Assembly: GCA_902775565.1 (NCBI GenBank)
Contig: CACYMP010000004.1
Location: 100,442 to 164,441 of the forward strand
From: Oscillospiraceae bacterium
GTDB lineage: Bacteria > Bacillota > Clostridia > Saccharofermentanales > Saccharofermentanaceae
Direction: 5' to 3'
DNA length: 64,000 nt
Shown: piece after piece, positions 52,321 to 61,010 of the stretch
How the letters are laid out: every line of letters begins with the position of its first letter
How positions within the stretch are numbered: position 1 is the first letter of the stretch
Position numbers and translations under genes: made by a program
Notes under the pieces: model-generated
Told to the model about the DNA's origin: nothing
The model's input: the letters and a program-made list of their open reading frames with translations, nothing else
Database searches by the model: none

Positions 52321-52845
52321 CTAAACCTTTCTAACGATCCTTATGTCGTCAAAATTCCTGTATTCTCCGTCGAGATCGAGGCCGTAGCCAACGATGAACT
52401 CGTCCGGAACCGTAAGCCCGTTGTAATCAGGCACGAAAGTGTTAACTCTTCTTGCAGGCTTGTCAAAAGCCGTACAGACCTTGAGCGACGCCGGATTCCT
52501 CTTCTGGAGCTGCTCCATGAGGAGCGCCAGCGTTCTGCCAGTATCAACGATATCCTCAACTATAAGGACATCCTTGCCTTCGATATCATAACTCAGATCC
52601 TTCTTGATTTTGAGGACACCTGAAGATACCTCGCCGACATAGCTTGATACCTGCATAAAATCAACGGTAACGGGCATCGTAAGACGTCTTATCAGATCAG
52701 AAGTAAAGATAAATGCACCCGTGAGGATGCCTACCACGACCAGATGCCTGCCTGCATAATCTTTGTTAAGCTGGGCGGAAAGTCGCTCAAGCATTTCCTC
52801 GATCTGTTCATGCGTTACCAGAACCCTCGATGTATCAATTGCCAT
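52321..52845 (-). CDS. hpt: Hypoxanthine phosphoribosyltransferase
   Basis: The 174 residues show the PRPP-binding loop in VLIVEDIVDTGRTLALL, VVGILTGAFIFTSDLIRRL near the N-terminus, and VNTFVPDYNGLTVPDEFIVG, then YGLDLDGEYRNFDDI. It salvages hypoxanthine and guanine with PRPP. It overlaps the tilS end by 11 nt, with GGAGAGGCGTAAGG as ribosome-binding site inside tilS. Confidence 0.96.
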   Translation of the reverse strand: MAIDTSRVLVTHEQIEEMLERLSAQLNKDYAGRHLVVVGILTGAFIFTSDLIRRLTMPVTVDFMQVSSYVGEVSSGVLKIKKDLSYDIEGKDVLIVEDIVDTGRTLALLMEQLQKRNPASLKVCTAFDKPARRVNTFVPDYNGLTVPDEFIVGYGLDLDGEYRNFDDIRIVRKV

Positions 52846-54415
52846 CCTTACGCCTCTCCAAAGTAATCTTCAGAAGTTTTCCGTGATCTGACACGGAAGA
52901 CTGTCCGTACCGCTGCCTGCTAAGCTTGCTCGTGAAGCCCTCGGCGTGTCCTACGCCCGGGATCCACAGGATCTTGTCCGAATCTTTCGAGGCTGCGAAA
53001 ACGATACTCTCCCTTGCGCTCTCCGGAACTTTGAGATCCGTAAAGAGCCTTGTGAGCTTCTTAGAGCCTGAGGCGCCCGCTTTCCGGAATACGCGGCCCG
53101 CCGGATCTCCCGCCAGATTTACCAGCGTAAGATTGCCGTCTGCAGCCAGCTCGATCGGACAAAACCACGAGGAATTATTATACTCTAAATCACCCTTATT
53201 CTCAAATAAATATATATAAATATAGAGGTCTGTGTTAGGGATTATTACGGCAATCGCTCCATCTTCTCCCTCTTTGGAAGGAACAGGCACAGTAAACGAC
53301 ACGGGCACTTCTTCCGCGATAAGTCCCATGTCTGATGCTATGGCTCTTGCCGCTTCACCTACGGAATCTTCCCTGCAAAAGCTGAAAAGATTGCCTATTC
53401 TGTATGCTTTGCGCGAAAAAGGCATGGGAAGGATCACCTCTCCGCTGACTTCTTTCCTTGAAATGAGATCGGCGCAGCTTCTGAGATTGGCTGATTCAAA
53501 ATCGGTGAGGTTGCCGAAAGTATCCTGCCAGAGCTTTCTGATCACCCTGGAATTCATGGCGGGCGCAAGGTCTGAAGCTTTGGAGCAGTCGAGAGCCTTT
53601 ATCCGGGGCTCTTCCTTTCCAATCATTACAAGACAGCTGTCGTAAGCCTTTTTGGCTTCCTCCGCCAGGTAATCAAGGTCTTCTTCTATGAGGGAATATG
53701 TCCTGTTAAGCGAGCTTGAAGGACTAACTCCGGTCCTTTTCTCGACTTCAGGGAGCAATATATTGCGCCATACGTTGCGGGTGGAATCAGACTCCAGGTT
53801 GGTCATGTCGATCGCATAACTGATATCTTCCTGCCTGAGCATCTCCACAAGCTCGCTCTTTGAGCAGCACAGAAGCGGTCTGATAACATTGCCCGTTCTT
53901 GCCCTCGGAGCAACGAGTCCTTCTAATCCGGCACCGCGGAAAAGGTTCATCATCATAGTCTCGGCGACATCATTCTTGTGATGTGCCACGGCGATCCTTA
54001 TAGAGTTATAGTGCTCCGAATCGTAAAGATCCTGCGCATATGTGTCAAAAGCCTCATATCGGAGCATTCTGCCCGCAGTCTCCTCGGACAGTCTGTTCTC
54101 TTCGGCATATTTCTCGACATCAAACCCGACAATTCTGAGCGGAACGTTAAGCGAGGCGCAGAAAACCGCCGTCAGCTCCGCGTCCCTGTCGCAGTCTCCG
54201 GGTCTCAGATTGTGATTGATATGGATAGCATATAGCTTTACAGGATTCGGCAGTTCTTTGAGAATATCCGAAAGAATGAGGAGCAGCGCGACAGAATCGG
54301 GGCCGCCCGAACATGCGGCAATAACCGCGTCACACTCCAGCAGCGACTTGTCATGGCAGAAACTGCCAACTCTCTTGGCAAGCTCATGTCTCAGACTGTT
54401 GCCGGTGTTCTTCAT
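52835..54415 (-). CDS. tilS: tRNA(Ile)-lysidine synthase
   Basis: This 526-residue PP-loop ATPase has AACSGGPDSVALLLILSDIL (about 32-51), HINHNLRPGDCDRDAELTAV, VAHHKNDVAETMMMNLFRGA and GLEGLVAPRARTGNVIRPLL. The C-terminal domain has KKLTRLFTDLKVPESARESI. TilS converts C34 of tRNA-Ile2 to lysidine so that it reads AUA. It sits 3 nt after dnaB and overlaps hpt, so the region from rpsF to ftsH may be partly one transcription unit. Confidence 0.95.
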   Translation of the reverse strand: MKNTGNSLRHELAKRVGSFCHDKSLLECDAVIAACSGGPDSVALLLILSDILKELPNPVKLYAIHINHNLRPGDCDRDAELTAVFCASLNVPLRIVGFDVEKYAEENRLSEETAGRMLRYEAFDTYAQDLYDSEHYNSIRIAVAHHKNDVAETMMMNLFRGAGLEGLVAPRARTGNVIRPLLCCSKSELVEMLRQEDISYAIDMTNLESDSTRNVWRNILLPEVEKRTGVSPSSSLNRTYSLIEEDLDYLAEEAKKAYDSCLVMIGKEEPRIKALDCSKASDLAPAMNSRVIRKLWQDTFGNLTDFESANLRSCADLISRKEVSGEVILPMPFSRKAYRIGNLFSFCREDSVGEAARAIASDMGLIAEEVPVSFTVPVPSKEGEDGAIAVIIPNTDLYIYIYLFENKGDLEYNNSSWFCPIELAADGNLTLVNLAGDPAGRVFRKAGASGSKKLTRLFTDLKVPESARESIVFAASKDSDKILWIPGVGHAEGFTSKLSRQRYGQSSVSDHGKLLKITLERRKDGN

Positions 54416-54418
54416 CGC

Positions 54419-56038
54419 TTATATGAAATCCTGATCGAAACCTTCGTGTGCATTTGCAAAGAATGCATCGTCACCGTCAGCCGGAGGCGGAGCATCGTTA
54501 TCACTTACTTCAGGAACAGGTTCCTGCTCGAATTCGTAGCTTGATGCCGCACTGTCGGAAGACTTTGTACGTGTATAAGGGCTTCCGCCGTCATCGCGTT
54601 CCTTTTTCTCTTTGTCGAACTCGTAGAAAAGCGTCTTTCTTGCGATCCAGCAGACCTTGTCCCTTCCGGTCCTTCCCTGACGGTTCTTGGACAGATAGAT
54701 GTAAGCATCCTTTATAACGTTGTCGTTATCAGTGTCCTGCTGCTTGGGTGATTCATCCCCGTCACCGTTCTTGGGAGCTTCGTCATCGCTCTTCTTATAA
54801 TAATCGGGACGGTCGATAAACATTACCGTATCGGCGTCCTGCTCGATAGCACCGGAGTCTCTCAGGTCTGAGAGCTGAGGTGTGTGGTCATCACGTTGCG
54901 CAGCGCCTCTGGAGAGCTGTGAGAGCGCGATAATAGGCACCTGGAATTCCTTTGCGAGAAGTTTGAGGGATCTGGAGATCTCGGTAACCACCTCGTTACG
55001 TGATTTATTGGTCCCGGGAAGGCTCATGAGCTGCAGGTAGTCAACGATTACCAGCGCAGGCTTGGACTCTTCCTTTGCAGAAAGCTCTTTGAGCTTGGAC
55101 TTCATAACGGTAGGCGTCGTATCTGAATTGTCATCGATATATACCGGGAAGTCAGAAAGCTTCGCTACCGCGTTATTAATCTCATGTTTGTCTTCATCGG
55201 TCATCTTGCGTGAATAAAGGATCTTGGTAAGAGGCTTATTCATGCTGGCAGACATAAATCTCTTGGCGATCTCGTTCTTCGACATTTCGAGAGAGAAGAT
55301 CGCGACAGGCTTGTTGGTTGCGGCTACATTTGCAGCCATATTGATGGCAAGAGCGGACTTACCCATACTCGGACGCGCCGCCAGGATGTTAAGCGAACCG
55401 GGCTTGAGTCCGCCTGAGAGCATCTCATCGAGTCTCGGAAAGCCAAGCTTTACAAGCTTGTTGTCACTTCCGGGCTTCATCTCATCGCTTAGTTCCTCCA
55501 TGGTGGAGACGAGAACCTTTGAAAGAACCTCAAAACCCTTGGTCTCACCCGTCCCCTTAAGCGATGACATCGTAGAGATGGCATAGTCGAGAACGTCGGA
55601 TGTTCTCTTGTCTCCGCTCACAGCCATTTTCCTGACTGTGTCCAATTCCCTTAAGAGCTTGTTCTTGTCGCTCTTCTCCCGGATAGCGGCAATATAGCCG
55701 TTGATACTTGCAGTAACGGCTGTGGTCTCACCGACCTTATAGATATATCTGAGTCCTCCGGCACGCTCAAGCTCACCCTTGCGTTCGAGCTCATTCGTGA
55801 CAGTAAATCTGTCAATGTTGGCGTTGTTGAGGAACATGTCGATGATCGTGCTGTAGATGATCTTGTTGCGGTTATCGGTAAAATCCTCGCTGACAAGCTT
55901 ATGTTCCGCAGCCTCAAGAAGTGCTTTATCCTTGCGCATGCACAAAGACAGAAGCGCCATCTCGATCTCAACGGTATCGTCCTTCTCGGGAGATGCCGAA
56001 TCTATAAGATTATCCATGTATCCGGGATCTTCGTTCAT
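54419..56038 (-). CDS. dnaB: Replicative DNA helicase DnaB with acidic insertion and tail
   Basis: The N-terminal domain (about 20-130) is followed by the RecA-like domain with NILAARPSMGKSALAINMAA (Walker A, about 229), PALVIVDYLQLMSLPG (Walker B), ALSQLSRGAAQRDD and DLRDSGAIEQDADTVMFIDR. At 539 residues it is about 90 longer than common DnaB. The extra sequence is an acidic insert of about 35 residues (DEAPKNGDGDESPKQQDTDN) before the AYIYLSKNRQGRTG strand and an acidic tail of about 60 residues. These extras may bind partners. GGAGAAGG precedes the ATG. Confidence 0.96.
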   Translation of the reverse strand: MNEDPGYMDNLIDSASPEKDDTVEIEMALLSLCMRKDKALLEAAEHKLVSEDFTDNRNKIIYSTIIDMFLNNANIDRFTVTNELERKGELERAGGLRYIYKVGETTAVTASINGYIAAIREKSDKNKLLRELDTVRKMAVSGDKRTSDVLDYAISTMSSLKGTGETKGFEVLSKVLVSTMEELSDEMKPGSDNKLVKLGFPRLDEMLSGGLKPGSLNILAARPSMGKSALAINMAANVAATNKPVAIFSLEMSKNEIAKRFMSASMNKPLTKILYSRKMTDEDKHEINNAVAKLSDFPVYIDDNSDTTPTVMKSKLKELSAKEESKPALVIVDYLQLMSLPGTNKSRNEVVTEISRSLKLLAKEFQVPIIALSQLSRGAAQRDDHTPQLSDLRDSGAIEQDADTVMFIDRPDYYKKSDDEAPKNGDGDESPKQQDTDNDNVIKDAYIYLSKNRQGRTGRDKVCWIARKTLFYEFDKEKKERDDGGSPYTRTKSSDSAASSYEFEQEPVPEVSDNDAPPPADGDDAFFANAHEGFDQDFI

Positions 56039-56052
56039 CTTGCCTTCTCCGG

Positions 56053-56496
56053 TCAGTTAGTTACGACTTCGACATTGATATCTGCCGAGACCTTGGGGTG
56101 AAGCTTAATGCGTACGGAAAAGATTCCCGTGTTCTTGATGGGGTTGTTGATAACGACCTTCTTCTTCTCGATCTCAAAGCCTGCTGCCTTGAGCGTGTCG
56201 GAAATATCCGATGCCGTAACGGCTCCGTAAAGCCTTCCGTCGGCACCGCCTCTGGCCTTGACCTCAAAGGTCTTGCCCTCGATGGTCTTCTTTGTCTCCT
56301 GTGCTTCGGCAAGAGCCCTTCTCTCATGCTCCGCCTTGGCGCCTGCCTGTACCTTGACTTCATTGAGGCCTGCGGCAGTCATCTCCTTAGCAAGACCCTG
56401 CTTGAAAAGGAAGTTCCTTGCGTATCCGTCACTGGCATTGACCACGTCTCCGGCCTTGCCGAGATTCTTTACATCTGCAAGAAGTATGACCTTCAT
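56053..56496 (-). CDS. rplI: 50S ribosomal protein bL9
   Basis: The 147 residues begin [20 protein letters not shown] and continue [20 protein letters not shown], then a long helix and the C-terminal domain with [20 protein letters not shown]. This is the usual length. GGAGAG lies 6 nt before the ATG. It sits between rpsR, from which a hairpin separates it, and dnaB (15 nt downstream). Confidence 0.97.
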   Translation of the reverse strand: MKVILLADVKNLGKAGDVVNASDGYARNFLFKQGLAKEMTAAGLNEVKVQAGAKAEHERRALAEAQETKKTIEGKTFEVKARGGADGRLYGAVTASDISDTLKAAGFEIEKKKVVINNPIKNTGIFSVRIKLHPKVSADINVEVVTN

Positions 56497-56525
56497 AATA
56501 TCTCTCCTGATCTCTTACTTACCCG

Positions 56526-56595
56526 AAATATAAAACGGGCATCACCAGAACATATTATAAGCTATATAAAGCAAATATGTGCCGGATGATGCCCG
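56526..56595 (-). terminator. Large hairpin between rpsR and rplI, terminator or attenuator
   Basis: On minus, CGGGCATCATCC and GGTGATGCCCG pair (one bulge), with an inner ACATATT/AATATGT stem. The hairpin is followed by TTTTATATTT (56526-56535). It would end or reduce the rpsF-ssb-rpsR transcript about 85 nt after rpsR. The AT-rich loop could hold a promoter for rplI-dnaB, but I found no good -35. Confidence 0.7.
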
Positions 56596-56681
56596 AATGT
56601 CCTTAAATTTTTGTACGGACCCGTATCGGTCACCGCTGCAAAAGGCACAGGGACGATACGCTGTGAAGCGGGGGCCGCTGA

Positions 56682-56954
56682 TTACTGCGCTGTGTAAGGA
56701 AGCAGCGCGATCTGACGTGCACGCTTGATCGCTGTTGTCAGCTCACGCTGATGGATAGCGCATGTGCCGGTCATTCTCTTAGGGAGAATCTTGCCGCTCT
56801 CAGAGATGTACTTCTTGAGGAGTACATCATCCATGAAATCAATGCTCTCTACCTTATTAGCGCAGAACGCACAAACCTTCCTGCGGGTACGTCTCTGCCT
56901 CATGCCGCCGGCAAAATCCTTTCCGCCGGCCTTAGGTGCTCTGTTCTCTGCCAT
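56682..56954 (-). CDS. rpsR: 30S ribosomal protein bS18
   Basis: The 90 residues contain [40 protein letters not shown] and [20 protein letters not shown], ending LLPYTAQ. The CxxC and later Cys-His suggest the zinc-containing (C+) version of the protein, which tends to appear in genomes with ample zinc. It is third in the rpsF-ssb-rpsR order and starts 22 nt after ssb. Confidence 0.97.
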   Translation of the reverse strand: MAENRAPKAGGKDFAGGMRQRRTRRKVCAFCANKVESIDFMDDVLLKKYISESGKILPKRMTGTCAIHQRELTTAIKRARQIALLPYTAQ

Positions 56955-56976
56955 TTTATGTGATCTCCTTCACAAA

Positions 56977-57480
56977 TTAAATCTCAAACGGAAGATCTAC
57001 CTGGTCGCCGGGACCAAAACCGGGATCTGAGCTGGGCTCGATCTGTGTCTTGGGTGCAAGAGGCGCATCTGATGCCGCAGAGCCTGCCGGAGGAGCCTGG
57101 TATGTCGAAGCGGGTCTTGCGGCCGGTGCCTCGTGATAAGCCTGCTCTCCGCCCTGCTGTCCGTTACCTGATTCAACGAACTCAGCCTCGTCAACCACTA
57201 CTTCAGTGATATAACGCTTCTGGCCGTTCTGATCATCGTAAGTGCGGGTCTGGATGCTCCCGACTAAGCCAATCCTGTTTCCCTTACGGAAATACTTCTG
57301 GATGAAGGCAGCTGTCTGTCTCCAGGCAACGCAGCTGATAAAATCAGCCTGTCTCTGGCCGTTGCTGTCCTTGAAGCGGCGGTCAACCGCCACTGTGAAG
57401 TTACAGAACTGGGTCTGGTTTGAAGTAAGCTTTACTTCGGGATCTTTGGTAAGTCTTCCTACCAACTCTACTTTGTTCAT
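56977..57480 (-). CDS. ssb: Single-stranded DNA-binding protein
   Basis: This 167-residue protein has the OB fold at 1-105 (MNKVELVGRLTKDPEVKLTS, FRKGNRIGLVGSIQTRTYDD), then a Gln/Ala/Pro-rich flexible linker and the C-terminal tip DQVDLPFEI. The tip keeps the LPF core used for partner binding but has two extra residues at the end. It protects single-stranded DNA and recruits replication and repair proteins such as RecJ. It lies between rpsF and rpsR as usual. Confidence 0.97.
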   Translation of the reverse strand: MNKVELVGRLTKDPEVKLTSNQTQFCNFTVAVDRRFKDSNGQRQADFISCVAWRQTAAFIQKYFRKGNRIGLVGSIQTRTYDDQNGQKRYITEVVVDEAEFVESGNGQQGGEQAYHEAPAARPASTYQAPPAGSAASDAPLAPKTQIEPSSDPGFGPGDQVDLPFEI

Positions 57481-57511
57481 CTGTCTTGCCTTTCTCTGCT
57501 ATGCGCAGTGA

Positions 57512-57799
57512 TTACTCACCGACGCTGACAATGAGAAAACGAAGTACGCCGTCTGTGATCTTGAGAACACGCTCAAGTTCCTTAGGGAAATCGCTCTCGG
57601 CAGAAAAATATGCTTGAACATAGCAGCCGCTCTTCTGTCCCTCGATCTCATAAGCGAGCTCTTTGTTGCCAACGATGTCGAAAGACTTGATCGTTGCACC
57701 AGATTCGAGCTTAGCCTTGACGGAGTCAGTAAGAGAAGCGAGTGCCTCATCACCTGCAGATGCATTGAGGACTGTGATCAAACGATAATTGTTTGCCAT
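57512..57799 (-). CDS. rpsF: 30S ribosomal protein bS6
   Basis: The start is the ATG at 57797-57799 with AGGAGGTGAATGAA upstream; the frame is open further but without a site. The 95-residue product starts MANNYRLITVLNASAGDEAL and includes IKSFDIVGNKELAYEIEGQK and GCYVQAYFSAESDFPKELER. It pairs with bS18 on the platform of the small subunit. It is the first gene of rpsF-ssb-rpsR. Confidence 0.96.
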   Translation of the reverse strand: MANNYRLITVLNASAGDEALASLTDSVKAKLESGATIKSFDIVGNKELAYEIEGQKSGCYVQAYFSAESDFPKELERVLKITDGVLRFLIVSVGE

Positions 57800-57816
57800 T
57801 TCATTCACCTCCTTCT

Positions 57817-57842
57817 GGACTATTCGGTCCGGTAAACCGGAC
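57817..57842 (-). promoter_or_regulatory. Possible S6:S18-responsive leader element before rpsF
   Basis: On minus, GTCCGGT and ACCGGAC (57827-57842) can pair. A competing hairpin GGAC/GTCC lies around CGAATA, just before the ribosome-binding site. rpsF leaders in many bacteria bind S6:S18 through a CCG-containing hairpin. The resemblance is only partial. Confidence 0.35.
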
Positions 57843-57878
57843 AAGGATCGCCGCTAATATAAATATGCGGCAACGAGA

Positions 57879-57908
57879 AGAATATCACAGCAGACAATTA
57901 TTCGTCAA
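57879..57908 (-). promoter_or_regulatory. Promoter of the rpsF-ssb-rpsR operon
   Basis: On minus, TTGACG (57903-57908) and TATTCT (57879-57884) are 18 bp apart, giving a leader of about 70 nt. Confidence 0.55.
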
Positions 57909-58056
57909 GCATATTATCCTGTCGCTCATTTGTCTACGTCGTCGTCCTTAACTCTAACGCTGATATTCTATACTGCCTTTCAGGCAAAAAACAACCTGCT
58001 GAGAGGACAATCGGGACTTTAGGGCAAAAGTTGGGACTTTTTGAAGAAAATGAGAC

Positions 58057-59850
58057 TTACGCCCTCTCTGCTCCCACAGCTTTGATGAGATACGGGAAAA
58101 GCAGTTCCAACCACGCTTTCAGGGCTTTGACGGTATGGGAATAAGTCGCTTCATTCTCGCCTCTGGGGTCCGGAATTGAGACTGAGACTAATCTTCCGTT
58201 TGCATCCTTGAAGACGAGACCGCACGAAGCCGCAAAAGTGGACAGCGAGAACACCTTATCCTTGATCTGCGGGAAGGCCTTGATTATCTCGAAAGCATGC
58301 TCATCCCTTACCGTTATGATGATATCCGATGCATCATAGAGCGCTGGATCCGCCCTTGTTGAGCGGCAGTGGGAGATGTTTCTTCCGGTTTCTTCTGAAA
58401 CGGCCTTGATGATCCCCTTATCGCACACGGCACCGTCAGAAGCGGTGATCCCGGCCGATTCGCAGTACAGTTCGCATCCGATGTCGCGGGATACGAGCAT
58501 GTCATAAGGGGCATTCTTCTCGATCAGTCCTGTCATTATCGCTTCGCACGCCTGGGAAAGGCATGTATTGTCGTCGTCAGCGAACAGGATCTGAGCCGTA
58601 AATGTATCCTTGAAAGCCTCAAGGGGCAGTTCTCCTCTTGATGGTCTTTCAGGCTTGGGCATTCCGGGAAGGAGTTCGCCTTTCTTCCCTGCCGCCTTTT
58701 CGAGCCTGTTCATATAAGCAGTCGCCATTCCGCCGCCGGTCAGGCCCTGTGCCAGTATCGTATCGACTTCCTGGCAGTCCAGATGCCTTAATCCCTCGAA
58801 GAGCGAATGAGCTGCAGATCTTACATCCAGGGCATTTCCGTATTCATAGAACTCGGTATGCGCAAGAAGGATCTTGTCGCCGAGCTTCTCATACAGGGCT
58901 TTGACCTCTACGCCTGCAAAGATGCCGACACGCGCAAAAGGATTAGCTTTGAGCAGTTCTTTCTCACGGTGGATGAACGGAGAAGCGATATCGACCAGAG
59001 CCTGTCTGTCATCCTCGCTCATGGTATCGAAATCAGGCTTTTTGACCTCCGAAGGCGCCGCATCATCTGCCTCATCACCGATCAGCACGGCTCCTTTGGG
59101 CATTTCCATGATCTCGACATTGGCAAACGGCGCGTAATGGCGGTATTTCATTCCCGGAGCCTTGGGGGTCTGCCCTGCTTCAAGTGTTCCCGCAAATGCG
59201 GCCTCACCGCTTGCACAGGCCTCGATGTCCGCCTTTGTAATTGCACCGGGCCTTAATATCACGGGCTTTTCGCCGGTCGCATCGACTACTGTCGATTCAA
59301 GTCCGAAAACAGAATCCCCGCCGTCGATGACTGCGTAAACATATCCGTCCATGTCCTCCATGACTGCCCTTGCGTTCGTAGGAGAAGGCGTGCCGGAAAG
59401 GTTTGCCGAAGGAGCGGCAACAGGCACATTGCAGGCTTTGAGGAACTCATTCGCGACAGGGTCTGAAGGCATTCTCACACCGACCGTATCAAGTCCTGCC
59501 GTGACCTCCGCAGGGATCTTGTCAGACTTTTTCATAATGACCGTAACAGGTCCGGGCATGAATGCATCTATAAGCTTTTGGGCAAGCGGAGTGATCTCTG
59601 ATACGATGTCTTTGATCAGAGCTTTATCACCGATATGGCATATGAGCGGATTATCAGACGGACGCCCTTTGGCGGCGAATATCTTTTCCACCGCACCCGC
59701 GTCAAACGCATTGGCGCCAAGGCCGTACACGGTCTCCGTAGGAAAAGCCACGACCTCACCTGATACAAGGTGCTTTGCGCATTCCTTTATTCCGTTACTG
59801 TCAGCTCCTGATACAAGCTTTGTTTTACCGTAGATCTTCTCGCGTTCCAT
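58057..59850 (-). CDS. Threonylcarbamoyl-AMP synthase (TsaC/Sua5) fused to a degenerate YwlE-like phosphatase domain
   Basis: Residues 10-210 are the Sua5/YrdC domain: AFPTETVYGLGANAFD, KGRPSDNPLICHI and AAPSANLSGTPSPTNA. The Sua5 C-terminal domain runs to about 390, starting with APGMKYRHYAP. This enzyme makes the precursor for t6A37 in tRNA. Residues about 425-590 align with low-molecular-weight phosphatases of the YwlE type, but the active-site loop reads FADDDNTCLSQACEA where the family has V-C-T-G-N-T-C-R-S. The nucleophile Cys and the Arg are thus Asp and Leu; the general-acid Asp region (PDPRGENEATY) remains. It overlaps prfA by 1 nt (TAATG). Confidence 0.9.
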   Translation of the reverse strand: MEREKIYGKTKLVSGADSNGIKECAKHLVSGEVVAFPTETVYGLGANAFDAGAVEKIFAAKGRPSDNPLICHIGDKALIKDIVSEITPLAQKLIDAFMPGPVTVIMKKSDKIPAEVTAGLDTVGVRMPSDPVANEFLKACNVPVAAPSANLSGTPSPTNARAVMEDMDGYVYAVIDGGDSVFGLESTVVDATGEKPVILRPGAITKADIEACASGEAAFAGTLEAGQTPKAPGMKYRHYAPFANVEIMEMPKGAVLIGDEADDAAPSEVKKPDFDTMSEDDRQALVDIASPFIHREKELLKANPFARVGIFAGVEVKALYEKLGDKILLAHTEFYEYGNALDVRSAAHSLFEGLRHLDCQEVDTILAQGLTGGGMATAYMNRLEKAAGKKGELLPGMPKPERPSRGELPLEAFKDTFTAQILFADDDNTCLSQACEAIMTGLIEKNAPYDMLVSRDIGCELYCESAGITASDGAVCDKGIIKAVSEETGRNISHCRSTRADPALYDASDIIITVRDEHAFEIIKAFPQIKDKVFSLSTFAASCGLVFKDANGRLVSVSIPDPRGENEATYSHTVKALKAWLELLFPYLIKAVGAERA

Positions 59851-60938
59851 TAATCCTCACCTGTCTTTGCTGCGTCATCGGCGGCCTGAGCCAGCGTCAG
59901 CGCATCTATTATCTCGTCAAGATCTCCCGCCAGGATATCGTTCAGTCTGTAAAGAGTGAGTCCTATCCTGTGGTCAGTGACTCTTCCCTGATGGTAGTTA
60001 TATGTTCTTATCCTTTCGGATCTGTCGCCTGTTCCGACCTGGGAACGGCGGGCATCGTTCTCGGCATTGACGTCAGACTCCCTGGCCATCGCCCAGAGAC
60101 GGCTCTGAAGGACCGCCATAGCCTTGGCCTTATTCTGTATCTGGCTTCTTTCATCCTGGCATGTAACGACGATACCGGTCGGAATATGCGTGATCCTTAT
60201 AGCGGAAGTCGTCTTGTTGATATGCTGTCCGCCGGCGCCCGATGATCTGAAAAGGTCTATCCTCAAGTCTTTGGGATTGATAACGACATCTGTCGGATCA
60301 GCCTCCGGGAGTACTGCGACAGTTGCCGTCGAAGTATGTATCCTTCCGCCGGATTCGGTAACAGGAACACGCTGCACGCGGTGCACTCCGCTCTCAAACT
60401 TAAGGCGGCTGTATGCCCTGTTGCCTTCAAGCGAGAAAACAATCTCCTTAAAGCCTCCGAGCTCAGTCGGACTCGAATCGACTATGCTTACGTCAAAGCC
60501 CTTTAGGGCAGCATATCCTCTGTACATCTTGAAGAGATCGCCAGCGAAAAGCGCCGATTCCTCACCGCCCGCTCCGGCTCTGATCTCCATGATGACAGAT
60601 CTGTTGTCTCTGGGGTCTCCCGGAGCCATCAGGAGCAGAAGTTCTTTCTCGAGCACTTCTATCTTTGCTTTGTTCTCGGAAAGCTCGGCATTTGCAAATT
60701 CACGCATCTCATCATCACTGCCGGTCTCGCCTTCCAGGATCGCCAAAAGGTCAGATATCTCCTTTTCGCACGCTTCATACGCAAGGATCGCGCGGTATTG
60801 CGGCTCAATCGCCCCGAGTTCCTTGGAATACTTCATGTACTCCTCGTGATTTGCAGCAACGACAGGGTCGCTCATCGTTCCGGTGAGTTCCTCGTACTTT
60901 GCTTTAATGAGATCTGTCTTGCTTCTGTCTATTGCCAT
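59850..60938 (-). CDS. prfA: Peptide chain release factor 1
   Basis: The 362 residues have the PCRF domain (EIRAGAGGEESALFAGDLFK), the GGQ loop in FRSSGAGGQHINKTTSAIRI (about 235), and the class-I tail with RIRTYNYHQGRVTDHRIGLT. RF1 ends translation at UAA and UAG. PrmC, which methylates the GGQ glutamine, is often next door but is not in this window. The gene starts only 22 nt after the terminator-like hairpin of the zinc-ribbon gene, so its promoter must overlap that hairpin or depend on readthrough. Confidence 0.96.
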   Translation of the reverse strand: MAIDRSKTDLIKAKYEELTGTMSDPVVAANHEEYMKYSKELGAIEPQYRAILAYEACEKEISDLLAILEGETGSDDEMREFANAELSENKAKIEVLEKELLLLMAPGDPRDNRSVIMEIRAGAGGEESALFAGDLFKMYRGYAALKGFDVSIVDSSPTELGGFKEIVFSLEGNRAYSRLKFESGVHRVQRVPVTESGGRIHTSTATVAVLPEADPTDVVINPKDLRIDLFRSSGAGGQHINKTTSAIRITHIPTGIVVTCQDERSQIQNKAKAMAVLQSRLWAMARESDVNAENDARRSQVGTGDRSERIRTYNYHQGRVTDHRIGLTLYRLNDILAGDLDEIIDALTLAQAADDAAKTGED

Positions 60939-60949
60939 AACCCTACAAA

Positions 60950-60988
60950 ATTAACATAAAAACCGCCGGCTTTGAATACCGGCGGTTT
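60950..60988 (-). terminator. Terminator-like hairpin between the zinc-ribbon gene and prfA
   Basis: AACCGCCGG and CCGGCGGTT (60961-60987) pair around a 9-nt loop, followed on minus by TTTATGTTAATTTTG. It may act as an attenuator for prfA-tsaC. Confidence 0.75.
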
Positions 60989-61010
60989 ATCGGCTTTACT
61001 CAGAATTGAA

